NCBI GenBank assembly: GCA_002352135.1
Contig: DEHW01000241.1
Span: 1 to 28,883 of the forward strand
Source: Lysobacterales bacterium UBA2790
GTDB taxonomy: Bacteria > Pseudomonadota > Gammaproteobacteria > Xanthomonadales > Xanthomonadaceae
Length of the DNA: 28,883 bases
Direction of reading: 5' to 3'
The notes under the pieces were generated by a model that did no database searches, was not told the origin of the DNA, and was given only the letters and a program-made list of their open reading frames with translations. Position numbers and translations under genes: made by a program. Shown here piece after piece: positions 16,300-23,581 of this stretch (position 1 is the stretch's first letter; each line of letters starts with the position of its first letter).

Positions 16300-16901
16300 C
16301 GGATATCGCCGCCGCCCCGACGCGCAAACCGTATGGGCTCTGGCTGTCGTTGCTGCTGAACGTGGTTCTGGTCAGCGCGCTGGGGACAATCCAGCTACGC
16401 ACCATGCACCCGCCGCCGCCCGCGCATGACAGTTCTCTGCGCCTGCCTGACCCGCATCGCATGGAAGCCCTGTTGGCACCTGAGCGTCGTGGACTGGTAC
16501 GCGACACGTTTCTGCGGCATCGCGAATCGATTCACCCCCAGGTTCATGAGCTGCGCCGTGCGCGACGCGCGGTTGGACGTGCAATGCGTGCCGAACCGCT
16601 GGAGGTCGAGGCGCTTGGCAAAGCATTCGAGCGGCAGCGTGATGCGGAGGCCGCCACGGCCCGCGAGATCCACGCAATGTTGGTCGATCTGGTGCAACAA
16701 CTGACGCCGGAGGAGCGACGGGCTTTGAACCGCCTGATGCGTGAAGGTCGACGTGATCGCGATGGGCGGCGTTCGGATCGGCGGGATGTCGCTCCGCCAT
16801 CGCCAACGCCAGATGTGCCGCCCGCATCGCCTTCCGCTACGACGCCGTCGGAGACCGCGCCCAGTGCGGACGCCCGTCCGCGTGTCGACAAGACCGACTG
16901 A
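16296..16901 (+). CDS. CpxP/CnrX-like periplasmic sensor (heavy-metal-sensor family)
   Basis: 201 residues. An N-terminal transmembrane anchor (about 13-33) leads to a periplasmic alpha-helical hairpin rich in Arg and Glu (HRMEALLAPERRGLVRDTFLRHRESIHPQVHELRRARRAVGRAM...). It carries LTPEERRALNRLM, an LTxxQ-like motif of the Spy/CpxP/CnrX superfamily. A Pro/Ser/Thr/Asp-rich low-complexity tail follows from about residue 155. Such proteins sense misfolded protein or metal and pass the signal to an anti-sigma or kinase. There are no Cys residues and few His residues in the periplasmic domain, so classical Ni/Co sensing as in CnrX is not assured. It is coupled by ATGA overlap to the anti-sigma candidate. 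Confidence 0.72.
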   Translation: MTDIAAAPTRKPYGLWLSLLLNVVLVSALGTIQLRTMHPPPPAHDSSLRLPDPHRMEALLAPERRGLVRDTFLRHRESIHPQVHELRRARRAVGRAMRAEPLEVEALGKAFERQRDAEAATAREIHAMLVDLVQQLTPEERRALNRLMREGRRDRDGRRSDRRDVAPPSPTPDVPPASPSATTPSETAPSADARPRVDKTD

Positions 16902-16925
16902 CTTGGGCAACTTGGCGCGCTTCGC

Positions 16926-16954
16926 TTGGGATTCACTGGCGACGCCCTGATAAT
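16926..16954 (+). promoter_or_regulatory. ybeD: Candidate leaderless promoter of ybeD-lipB-lipA
   Basis: -35 TTGGGA (16926-16931), 17-nt spacer, and -10 GATAAT (16949-16954). GGGCAC and then the ybeD ATG follow. The predicted transcription start coincides with the start codon, and there is no Shine-Dalgarno. This is the best-formed of the four -10/6 nt/ATG arrangements in the window. Confidence 0.55.
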
Positions 16955-16960
16955 GGGCAC

Positions 16961-17248
16961 ATGAACAATGCATCAAACGACATGCAGGGGGCGGAACGTG
17001 GCTTCCAGTTTCCCTGCCACATCGACATCACGGCGATCGGTCTGATGGAGGCCGATATCCCCGGATTGTTGCCGGTGCTCCTGCAGCAGCTTGGCCTGGA
17101 GGCGGATGCCAACAGCGTCAACGCGCGGGCATCCAGTGCTGGCAAATACATCTCGGTGACCATGCGGTTTCATGCCCAATGCCGTGCCGATTACGACGCC
17201 GCGCACGGTGCCTTGCGCGCGCATCCGGCCATCAAGTGGACGCTTTGA
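16961..17248 (+). CDS. ybeD: YbeD/DUF493 family protein
   Basis: 95 residues matching the DUF493 (UPF0250) family: [27 protein letters not shown], then a small alpha-beta ACT-like fold ending [15 protein letters not shown] (family proteins typically end in a short hydrophobic motif with xxVxxVL or similar). E. coli ybeD lies between dacA and lipB; the same order with lipB directly downstream (5 nt) is seen here. Function is unproven; a link to lipoate metabolism is only suggested by this conserved order. It appears to be the first gene of the lipoate transcription unit. Confidence 0.88.
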   Translation: MNNASNDMQGAERGFQFPCHIDITAIGLMEADIPGLLPVLLQQLGLEADANSVNARASSAGKYISVTMRFHAQCRADYDAAHGALRAHPAIKWTL

Positions 17249-17253
17249 GCGAC

Positions 17254-17961
17254 ATGAGCCTGAGCGCGGTCGACCGCGTCGACTTGGAAGAGCAGCCAGC
17301 CTGCCTGCGTTCGCTGGGGCACATGGACTACGTTCCGGTCTGGAAGGCCATGCAATCGTTGACCGATCAGCGCAGCTCCGAGGCGGTGCATGAGTTCTGG
17401 CTGGTTGAGCATCCGCCGGTATTCACCCAGGGTCAGGCAGGCAAGCCCGAGCACCTGCTGATGCCGGGTGACATTCCAGTCGTGCAGGTGGATCGCGGTG
17501 GTCAGGTGACCTATCACGGTCCGGGTCAGGTGGTGATCTATCCGCTGCTGGACCTGCGGCGCCTGCACCTTGGTGTGCGTGAGCTGGTTTGCCGGATCGA
17601 ACAGGCGGGCATCGATGTGTTGCGGGATTGGGGAATTTCGGCGCAACGGCGCGACAACGCGCCCGGTGTCTACGTCGGCGATGCCAAGATCATGGCCTTG
17701 GGGTTGCGTGTCCGACGCGGCTGCACATTCCACGGACTCGCCTTCAATGTGGCGATGGACCTGAGTCCTTACCAGCGCATCAATCCGTGCGGCTATCAAG
17801 GTTTGCAGGTGACCGATCTGGCGCATTGCGGCGTGTCGGTGCCGTGGCAGCAAGCGGGCGAAGCCCTGTTGCATCAATTGACCCACCATCTGGGCTTGCA
17901 CTTGACGACCAGCGTGTCGCAACTGCCAAGTCCGGAACTGACAGAAGACCACAACGCATGA
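17254..17961 (+). CDS. lipB: Octanoyl-[ACP]:protein N-octanoyltransferase LipB
   Basis: 235 residues. It moves the octanoyl group from acyl carrier protein to lipoyl-domain lysines, the first step of lipoate assembly. Motifs are [55 protein letters not shown] with Lys145, and INPCGYQGL with the catalytic Cys179. Together these form the Cys/Lys acyltransferase site. ATG 17254 lies 6 nt after the ybeD stop and is consistent with E. coli LipB length plus a short N-terminal extension. The frame is open upstream over the end of ybeD but not family-like. The stop overlaps the lipA start by 4 nt. Confidence 0.96.
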   Translation: MSLSAVDRVDLEEQPACLRSLGHMDYVPVWKAMQSLTDQRSSEAVHEFWLVEHPPVFTQGQAGKPEHLLMPGDIPVVQVDRGGQVTYHGPGQVVIYPLLDLRRLHLGVRELVCRIEQAGIDVLRDWGISAQRRDNAPGVYVGDAKIMALGLRVRRGCTFHGLAFNVAMDLSPYQRINPCGYQGLQVTDLAHCGVSVPWQQAGEALLHQLTHHLGLHLTTSVSQLPSPELTEDHNA

Positions 17962-18950
17962 CCCACTCCTCCAAGCCCGCCGCTGGACGCGAGATTCCGG
18001 TTCTCGTCACCGGCGAAAAGCAACTCGGCGAAAGCAAGATCGCCCGCAGTCCGGTGCAGTTTGCCGATGCGCCGGTGTTGCGTAAGCCATCCTGGATTCG
18101 TGTCCGACTACCTGCTGGTAATGCCGTGCAGCATCTGAAGCAGCGTCTGCGTGCCAACGCGCTGGTCACGGTCTGCGAGGAAGCCAGTTGCCCGAACATC
18201 CATGAGTGCTTCAACCACGGCACGGCCACGTTCATGATCCTCGGTGAGGTCTGCACGCGGCGCTGCAGCTTCTGCGATGTGGCGCACGGTCGCCCGAAGC
18301 CACCGGATTCCGACGAGCCGCGCAAGCTCGCCGAAACCATTCGCGACATGCAACTGCGCTACGTGGTGGTCACCTCGGTGGATCGCGATGATCTGATGGA
18401 TGGCGGCGCGCAACACTACGTCGATTGCATTCGTGAAACACGGGCTCTGTCGCCGAACATCAAGATCGAGATTCTCACCCCGGATTTTCGCGGCAAAGGT
18501 CGTATGGAACGGGCGCTGGAGGTGATGCGTGACTGGCCGCCCGATGTGTTCAATCACAACCTGGAAACGGTGCGTGAGTTGTATCCCAACGTGCGTCCCG
18601 GCGCGGATTACGATTGGTCGCTGCGCCTGTTGCAACAATTCAAGGCACTGCATCGCGATGTGCCGACCAAGTCCGGGATCATGCTGGGCCTGGGTGAGGA
18701 CCGCGAGCAGGTGATCGGTGCGCTACAGGATCTGCGCGCGCATGACGTGGACATGATCACCATCGGCCAGTACCTGCAGCCGACGCCCCATCATCATCCG
18801 GTGCTGCGCTATTGGACGCCCGAGGAGTTTGCCGAGTTCGAGCAGATTGGCCTGGCGATGGGCTTCACCCACGTTGCTTCAGGTCCGCTGGTGCGGTCTT
18901 CCTATCATGCTGATCGCATGGCGAAGGATGCCGGCTTCGTCGACGTGTAA
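17958..18950 (+). CDS. lipA: Lipoyl synthase LipA
   Basis: 330 residues. This radical-SAM enzyme inserts two sulphurs into octanoyl-lysine on the target protein, acting after LipB. Auxiliary-cluster cysteines are Cys73, Cys78 and Cys84 ([13 protein letters not shown]). SAM-cluster cysteines are Cys99, Cys103 and Cys106 (CTRRCSFC). The conserved C-terminal RSSYHAD provides the Ser that ligates the auxiliary cluster. Also visible: [22 protein letters not shown] and [11 protein letters not shown]. The ATG overlaps the lipB stop (ATGA). The N-terminal extension (about 40 residues) precedes the conserved core and is usual in this lineage. Confidence 0.97.
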   Translation: MTHSSKPAAGREIPVLVTGEKQLGESKIARSPVQFADAPVLRKPSWIRVRLPAGNAVQHLKQRLRANALVTVCEEASCPNIHECFNHGTATFMILGEVCTRRCSFCDVAHGRPKPPDSDEPRKLAETIRDMQLRYVVVTSVDRDDLMDGGAQHYVDCIRETRALSPNIKIEILTPDFRGKGRMERALEVMRDWPPDVFNHNLETVRELYPNVRPGADYDWSLRLLQQFKALHRDVPTKSGIMLGLGEDREQVIGALQDLRAHDVDMITIGQYLQPTPHHHPVLRYWTPEEFAEFEQIGLAMGFTHVASGPLVRSSYHADRMAKDAGFVDV

Positions 18951-18954
18951 GCAA

Positions 18955-18982
18955 GGAGTTGTTGTCTGCTTGGCAACACTCC
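18955..18982 (+). terminator. Weak hairpin after lipA
   Basis: GGAGT(T)GTTG pairs with CAACACTCC with one bulge, just after the lipA stop. It is not followed by a T-run, so it may be an RNA-stabilising stem or a non-canonical end of the lipoate unit. Confidence 0.3.
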
Positions 18983-19052
18983 GTGCGTTGGCGATGCGTT
19001 GATCGCAGGCACTGGCTGACGTCCAATATCTATCACCCTAAGGAACCACACG

Positions 19053-19613
19053 ATGTCTCTCAAGAACACGACGCAAGACTGGGGTAGCCTCGCCCGCTTT
19101 CTGCACTGGTCCAGTGCGCTGCTGATCATCGCGACCGCGATCATCGGTCTGACCATGGAGGACATTGACGTCCCGACGGTCTACAAGCTGCACAAGTCGC
19201 TGGGTCTGACGGTGTTGCTGTTGGTCGCAGTGCGAATGATCTGGCGTTTGCTGGATCGTCGCCCGGCCTATCCAGCGAGCATGCCGAAGGCACAGCGACT
19301 GCTGTCTGACTTGGCCCATCTGGCGCTGTATGTCGGCATGATTGCCCTGCCGGTGTCCGGCTGGATCATGAACTCGGCAGGCAAGCGCCCGCTGCCGCTG
19401 GAATGGTTCGGCCTGTTTCCGGTGCCACCCATTTCCGGCCCGAATCCCGACCTGCGTCATCTGGCCCACGAAGTGCACGAAGTGGGCTTCTACATTGCGG
19501 CCGCGCTGCTGGCTGTGCATGTGCTGGCCGCGCTGAAACATCATTTCGTCGACCGTGATCACACCCTCTCGGGCATGACGCCGGGTGTGTCGCCATTGCC
19601 CCCCAAGGAGTGA
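19053..19613 (+). CDS. Cytochrome b561 (CybB/YodB family)
   Basis: 186 residues with four membrane helices. This di-heme inner-membrane protein moves electrons between quinone and periplasmic acceptors. Probable heme ligands are the His in RFLHWSSA (residue 18) and KLHKSLG (helix 2), together with His residues in the last helix region (HEVHEVGFYIAAALLAVHVLAALKHHF). AAGGAA precedes the ATG by about 9 nt. The stop is 3 nt before yceI. A cytochrome b561 gene next to yceI is a common proteobacterial arrangement, suggesting a shared quinone or isoprenoid-related redox role. Confidence 0.9.
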   Translation: MSLKNTTQDWGSLARFLHWSSALLIIATAIIGLTMEDIDVPTVYKLHKSLGLTVLLLVAVRMIWRLLDRRPAYPASMPKAQRLLSDLAHLALYVGMIALPVSGWIMNSAGKRPLPLEWFGLFPVPPISGPNPDLRHLAHEVHEVGFYIAAALLAVHVLAALKHHFVDRDHTLSGMTPGVSPLPPKE

Positions 19614-19616
19614 GCC

Positions 19617-20165
19617 ATGCGTATCGCCGTCATGACGGTCCTGTTGTTTCTGCTGTCGGCGCGTTCGCTCGAAGCCAGCGAGTGGCAAGTGGATGCATCA
19701 CAGTCAACGCTGGGGTTCGAGTTCAGCTACGAAGGTGAGCACTTCCCGGGAACGTTCAAGCAGTTCGCGCCGAGGATCAGTTTTGATCCGGCGTCGGCCA
19801 CTGGTCAGTTTGATGTGACCATCGATCTGGGCAGCAGCAGCACCGATGACAGCGAATGGGACAGCTATCTGCATGGCAGCAACTTCTTTGCTGTGAAAAC
19901 AGCGCCAATCGCCCGCTATCGCGCTGAGCGTTTCGAGCCCAGTGCGGAGGGCTTTGTGGCGCACGGCGAACTGAGTTTGCGTGGCAAGACGAACCCGGTG
20001 GATCTGCGATTCACCTGGGCGGGCGATCCATCCGAGTCTGTTCTGGATGGTGAAGCCAGTCTGCAACGTCTGGACTTCAACGTCGGTGGCGGTGAGTGGG
20101 CAGAGGATGAAACCATCGGCAAGACGGTGATCGTTCGTACCCATCTCGTGCTGACGGCGCAGTGA
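19617..20165 (+). CDS. yceI: YceI-family periplasmic protein
   Basis: 182 residues. A signal peptide (RIAVMTVLLFLLSARSLEAS) precedes a lipocalin-like beta-barrel domain that binds polyprenoid or quinone-like molecules in known family members. Seen: WQVDASQSTLGFEFSYEGEHFPGTF, the typical DVTIDLGSSSTDDSEWDSYLHGSNFF (family: D-x-x-L-x-G-x-x-F), RYRAERFEP, and GELSLRGKTNPVDLRF. GGAGTGAGCC directly before the ATG gives a good ribosome-binding site overlapping the end of the cytochrome b561 gene. The two genes are probably co-transcribed and functionally coupled. Confidence 0.92.
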   Translation: MRIAVMTVLLFLLSARSLEASEWQVDASQSTLGFEFSYEGEHFPGTFKQFAPRISFDPASATGQFDVTIDLGSSSTDDSEWDSYLHGSNFFAVKTAPIARYRAERFEPSAEGFVAHGELSLRGKTNPVDLRFTWAGDPSESVLDGEASLQRLDFNVGGGEWAEDETIGKTVIVRTHLVLTAQ

Positions 20166-20187
20166 GCGAACGGCTGCGGTCTAGTAC

Positions 20188-21549
20188 GTGAGCATTCTGC
20201 GGCGCTGGTGGCGACGACGGCAGATTGATGCTGGCTCGGGCGCATCGAGTACGGATCGGCCGCTGGATGAACTCAGCGCGCAGGCGGCCGACAGCTTGCG
20301 CGCGTTGATTGACGACCCCAAGGTGCCTTCCGAGCTGCGTCGAGAACTGGCACAGGACTATGCCGAAGTCGCCGAACTGCTGTCTCGCATCGAACAAGGT
20401 CGTCTTCATCTGGCCGTCTTCGGCCGCGTTAGCGTTGGTAAATCATCCTTGCTGAATGCGCTGGCGGGCGAGGCGCATTTTGCGACCGGTGTGCTGCATG
20501 GGACGACCACCGAGCGCGCGCAGACGACATGGCAGGAAGCGGAATCGCACGGTGTGGTGCTGATCGACACACCCGGCATCAATGAACTCTCCGGCGAAGA
20601 TCGCGAAGCCTTGGCGTTGCGAGTGGCTTCTCGCAGTGACCTGTTGCTGTTTGTGGTCGATGGCGACATGACCGCATTGGAGCGCGATGCACTGCAAGCC
20701 GTCGCGGCACAACATCGACCGGTGCTGTTGGTGTTGAACAAGGCGGACCGCTACGGCCCTGACGAACGCTCACTGTTGCTGCAACGCTTGCGCGAGCATG
20801 CCGCCGATTGGGTTGCCGCAGAGAACGTGCTCGCCGTGGCGGCGCAACCGGCAGATGAGCGAGTTCTGATGGTCCATGCCGATGGCCACGAGGAGCTTGT
20901 GCAGCGGCCACGCGACAGCGACATCGTGGAACTGAAACAGCGCATTCTTGCCATCCTCGAAAAAGAAGGCAAAGCCCTGACCGCACTCAATGCCGCGCTA
21001 TTCGCCGGTCAGCTCAGCGATACCCTGGGTCAGCGCTTGACCGCGGCGCGCGCCGACGTCGCGGCGCGAATCACGCAAAGCTACTGCCTCGCCAAGGGCA
21101 TCGCCGTGGCACTCAATCCGGTACCCGTCGCGGATCTGTTGGCAGCCGCGTCGCTGGATGTGGCCTTGGTGATGCACCTGGCGCGCCTCTACGGCTTGCC
21201 CTTGACTCGCCGCGAGGCAGGGCAATTGCTTGCCACCATCACCGCGCAACTGATGGCCTTGATGGGCGCGATCTGGGGTGTGCATCTGGTGGCCAGCGCC
21301 TTGAAGGGACTGAGTGCGGGCCTGTCTACGGCGCTGACCGCGGGCGCACAAGGCGCATTGGCTTGGTACGCGACCCTGCTGGTTGCACGCGCCGCCGAGC
21401 GCTACCTGTCTCAGGGCAAGAGCTGGGGCGAGTCGGGTCCCAAGCGTGTGGTCGAAGACATTCTCGCCCAGCTCGACCGCGATTCGATTCTGCGCGAAGC
21501 GCGGGCCGAAATCAGTCGTCGCTTGTATGAGCGCAAGCCCGGCATCTGA
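20188..21549 (+). CDS. GTPase with C-terminal DUF697 membrane-associated domain
   Basis: 453 residues. The G domain has P-loop GRVSVGKSS (G1, about 79-87), a Thr-rich switch region GTTTERAQ (G2), DTPG (G3) and NKAD (G4). The C-terminal part (from about residue 290) is hydrophobic with AxxDVALVMHLARLYG and repeated alanine/leucine helices, as in DUF697 domains fused to Era/YeeP-like GTPases. The family function is not settled; roles in membrane or stress physiology have been suggested. It starts with GTG 22 nt after yceI, without a clear Shine-Dalgarno. Alternatives further inside would shorten the coiled N-terminus. ribE follows after 27 nt. Confidence 0.85.
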   Translation: MSILRRWWRRRQIDAGSGASSTDRPLDELSAQAADSLRALIDDPKVPSELRRELAQDYAEVAELLSRIEQGRLHLAVFGRVSVGKSSLLNALAGEAHFATGVLHGTTTERAQTTWQEAESHGVVLIDTPGINELSGEDREALALRVASRSDLLLFVVDGDMTALERDALQAVAAQHRPVLLVLNKADRYGPDERSLLLQRLREHAADWVAAENVLAVAAQPADERVLMVHADGHEELVQRPRDSDIVELKQRILAILEKEGKALTALNAALFAGQLSDTLGQRLTAARADVAARITQSYCLAKGIAVALNPVPVADLLAAASLDVALVMHLARLYGLPLTRREAGQLLATITAQLMALMGAIWGVHLVASALKGLSAGLSTALTAGAQGALAWYATLLVARAAERYLSQGKSWGESGPKRVVEDILAQLDRDSILREARAEISRRLYERKPGI

Positions 21550-21576
21550 GTTTTCATCCATCGTGAGAGAGTGCGC

Positions 21577-22185
21577 ATGTTCACTGGAATCATCGAGGCC
21601 ATCGGTCAGGTTCGTGCCTTGCAAGCCCGCGCGGGCGATCTGCGTTTGTGCATCGGCAGCGGCAATCTGGACATGCATGATGTGGCGCTGGGCGAGAGCA
21701 TCGCCGTCAACGGCGTGTGCCTGACCGTTGTCGCTTTCAGTGCGGACCACTTCGAAGCCGATGTCTCGAACGAGACCCTGCGCTGCACCACGCTTGGCGA
21801 ATTGCAGGTTGACGCGCCGGTCAATCTTGAGCGCGCCATGCGGGCCGATGGCCGCTTCGGCGGGCACATTGTCTCGGGTCATGTGGATGGGGTCGGCGAA
21901 GTACGCTCGATCACCGCCGAATCGCGCTCGCAGATATGGCGCTTTCGCGTCCCCGCCGCGCTGTCGCGCTACATCGCCGAAAAAGGCTCGGTCTGCATCG
22001 ATGGCACCAGCCTGACCGTCAACACGGTTGGGGGCGACGAGTTTGAAGTCAATCTCGTGCCACACACGGTGACGCACACCCGTTTCCACACGCTGATGAG
22101 CGGTGCACGCGTGAACATCGAAGTCGACCTGATTGCGCGCTACGTGGAGCGCCTGCGTACCCGTGACACCGCAAGCCTGGAGTGA
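21577..22185 (+). CDS. ribE: Riboflavin synthase alpha subunit
   Basis: 202 residues. It dismutates two 6,7-dimethyl-8-ribityllumazine molecules into riboflavin and the pyrimidine precursor. Two lumazine-binding repeats are visible: residues 1-95 (MFTGIIEAIG... SIAVNGVCLTVV) and from about 96 (FGGHIVSGHVDGVGEVRSI... CIDGTSLTVNTV...VNLVPHT). The N-terminal MFTGIIE is the family hallmark and fixes the start at 21577, with GAGAG upstream. The symbol ribC is used for the same enzyme in some genomes. It is normally close to ribD, ribB(A) and ribH; here ribB lies 6.2 kb downstream on the same strand and no ribD is adjacent upstream. Confidence 0.96.
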   Translation: MFTGIIEAIGQVRALQARAGDLRLCIGSGNLDMHDVALGESIAVNGVCLTVVAFSADHFEADVSNETLRCTTLGELQVDAPVNLERAMRADGRFGGHIVSGHVDGVGEVRSITAESRSQIWRFRVPAALSRYIAEKGSVCIDGTSLTVNTVGGDEFEVNLVPHTVTHTRFHTLMSGARVNIEVDLIARYVERLRTRDTASLE

Positions 22186-22304
22186 GTGCGTCCTCTTCAC
22201 TGAGCGTCGGTTGAACGTTTGTTGCGCCCACGGCTTTCGGCACTCTTGACTTGGCGAGGCTTGACCTAGAGTCCGTTCGAGTTTCGGAGGATCTGGAATT
22301 GAGT

Positions 22305-22985
22305 ATGTCACAGAAGCGTGATCGTCTAGCAGGAATGCTGTATCTCGTTGTCGTGTTGACCGGCATTTTCAGTCTGGCCTATGTGCCCTCGAAGGTTTCG
22401 CTCGCGACCAGTCCCGAAGTGCTGCTGACGAATCTCGCTGGCTCGGAGTCTCTGTTTCGACTTGGCATCGCCAGTTTCGCGGTGGAGCAGATCGCCTTTC
22501 TGCTGCTGCCGCTGGTGCTGTATGGCTATTTCCGCGATGTGAACGCGATGGCTGCGAAGCTCATGGTCCTGTTCGCATGGATGGGCGTTCCACTTGCCTT
22601 CGCGGCGCTGTCGCATCGCATGGACCTGTTGACGCTGTTGGATGAGTCGACCAGTGCCCTGCCAGCCGATGTCTCGCTTTACCACGCCGCGGTCAAACGG
22701 GCAGTGAGCGACTATCGAAACACCATGGCAGTGACCACCTTGTTCTGGGGCTTATGGCTTGCCCCTTTCGGCTATCTGGTTCTGCAATCTGGGCGCGTGC
22801 CGAGGCTGCTCGGGGTGCTGCTCGTAGCAGGCTGCGCGGGTTACCTGATTGATTTCTTTGGCAGCGTGGTATTCCCGGCCTACGTGGAGTCCGCGCTTGC
22901 GTCCTATGTCCTGCTTCCGGCGTCCGTCGGTGAGATCGGTACCTGCCTGTGGCTGCTCATCCGAGGCTACCCACGTTCGTCGTGA
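22305..22985 (+). CDS. DUF4386-family membrane protein
   Basis: 226 residues with six probable membrane helices. The pattern RLAGMLYLVVVLTGIFSLAYVPSK...LFRLGIASFAVEQIAFLLLPLVLYGYF is characteristic of DUF4386 proteins, whose function is unknown. ATG 22305 is annotated. The strong GGAGG at 22286-22290 is 14 nt from it but only 8 nt from TTG 22299, which is in frame and may be the real start (adding MS). It opens the stretch of non-core genes that separates ribE from ribB. Confidence 0.82.
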   Translation: MSQKRDRLAGMLYLVVVLTGIFSLAYVPSKVSLATSPEVLLTNLAGSESLFRLGIASFAVEQIAFLLLPLVLYGYFRDVNAMAAKLMVLFAWMGVPLAFAALSHRMDLLTLLDESTSALPADVSLYHAAVKRAVSDYRNTMAVTTLFWGLWLAPFGYLVLQSGRVPRLLGVLLVAGCAGYLIDFFGSVVFPAYVESALASYVLLPASVGEIGTCLWLLIRGYPRSS

Positions 22986-23051
22986 AGGACTCGGCTGTCC
23001 GCAATTGTCTGGGTCTGTTTCGTGCTGTTTCCCAATCTGGAGCTGCTTGCC

Positions 23052-23462
23052 ATGTCGCTGCCGACCGAGGTTCCCGTTTCCACTCGACTTAAGTTGAGCG
23101 CCGCCTGGGCATCAACCATGTTCTGCTACCTGTACTGCGACTACTTCGAGCTGTATGTCCCCGGAAAGTTGTCGGACATGTTGCAGGGAGACATGGCACC
23201 GCTGGGACCAGTGACGCAGAGTGTATTGCTTGGGACCGCAATCCTGATGCTCATTCCCAGCCTGATGGTATTCCTGTCGGTCGCTCTGCCGCGTGTTGCG
23301 ACGCGCTGGTTGAATGTGTCTTTCGGGGTCATCTACAGCGGCATCATGGGGCTGCTGTTCGTGATGGCCGGATGGTGGTTCTACAAGCTGTTTGCTGCCG
23401 TGGAAATGCTGCTGACCCTCTACATCACTTGGGCTGCCTGGCGCTGGTCGGAACGCCGTTGA
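23052..23462 (+). CDS. DUF6326-like small membrane protein
   Basis: 136 residues, four membrane helices. LKLSAAWASTMFCYLYCDYFELYVPGKL, LLGTAILMLIPSLMVFLSVALP, RWLNVSFGVIYSGIMGLLFVM and LYITWAAWRWSERR follow the layout I associate with DUF6326 proteins, of unknown function. GGAG about 10 nt before ATG 23052 favours it over a GTG at 23022. It follows the DUF4386 gene by 66 nt. The two families share small-integral-membrane character and may be co-expressed. Confidence 0.72.
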   Translation: MSLPTEVPVSTRLKLSAAWASTMFCYLYCDYFELYVPGKLSDMLQGDMAPLGPVTQSVLLGTAILMLIPSLMVFLSVALPRVATRWLNVSFGVIYSGIMGLLFVMAGWWFYKLFAAVEMLLTLYITWAAWRWSERR

Positions 23463-23581
23463 TGCGCCATGCAGCGGACACAAAGCGTGACCGGTAATTC
23501 CACTGCGATTACCCGGCGAGTTCCTATCCTGCCATCGGCGTCGTCTTGTACAGTCGGGGCTGGCCTCAACGGTAGTTCACC

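Noticed and set aside
22246..22272. TTGACT...TAGAGT and TTGACCTAGAGT before the DUF4386 gene as a MerR-type promoter
   Set aside because: The spacer is 15 nt for the first pair, and the expected second half-site and -10 for a MerR operator are not convincing.
20998..22311. Long open frame (437 codons) on the minus strand
   Set aside because: It lies opposite the GTPase and riboflavin synthase genes, both with clear family motifs. Its translation is Gln/His/Arg-rich without recognisable domains, as expected for the antisense of GC-rich genes.
23491..23516. Imperfect stem CCGGTAAT/ATTACCCGG after the DUF6326-like gene as terminator
   Set aside because: It has a bulge and no following T-run; too weak to annotate.
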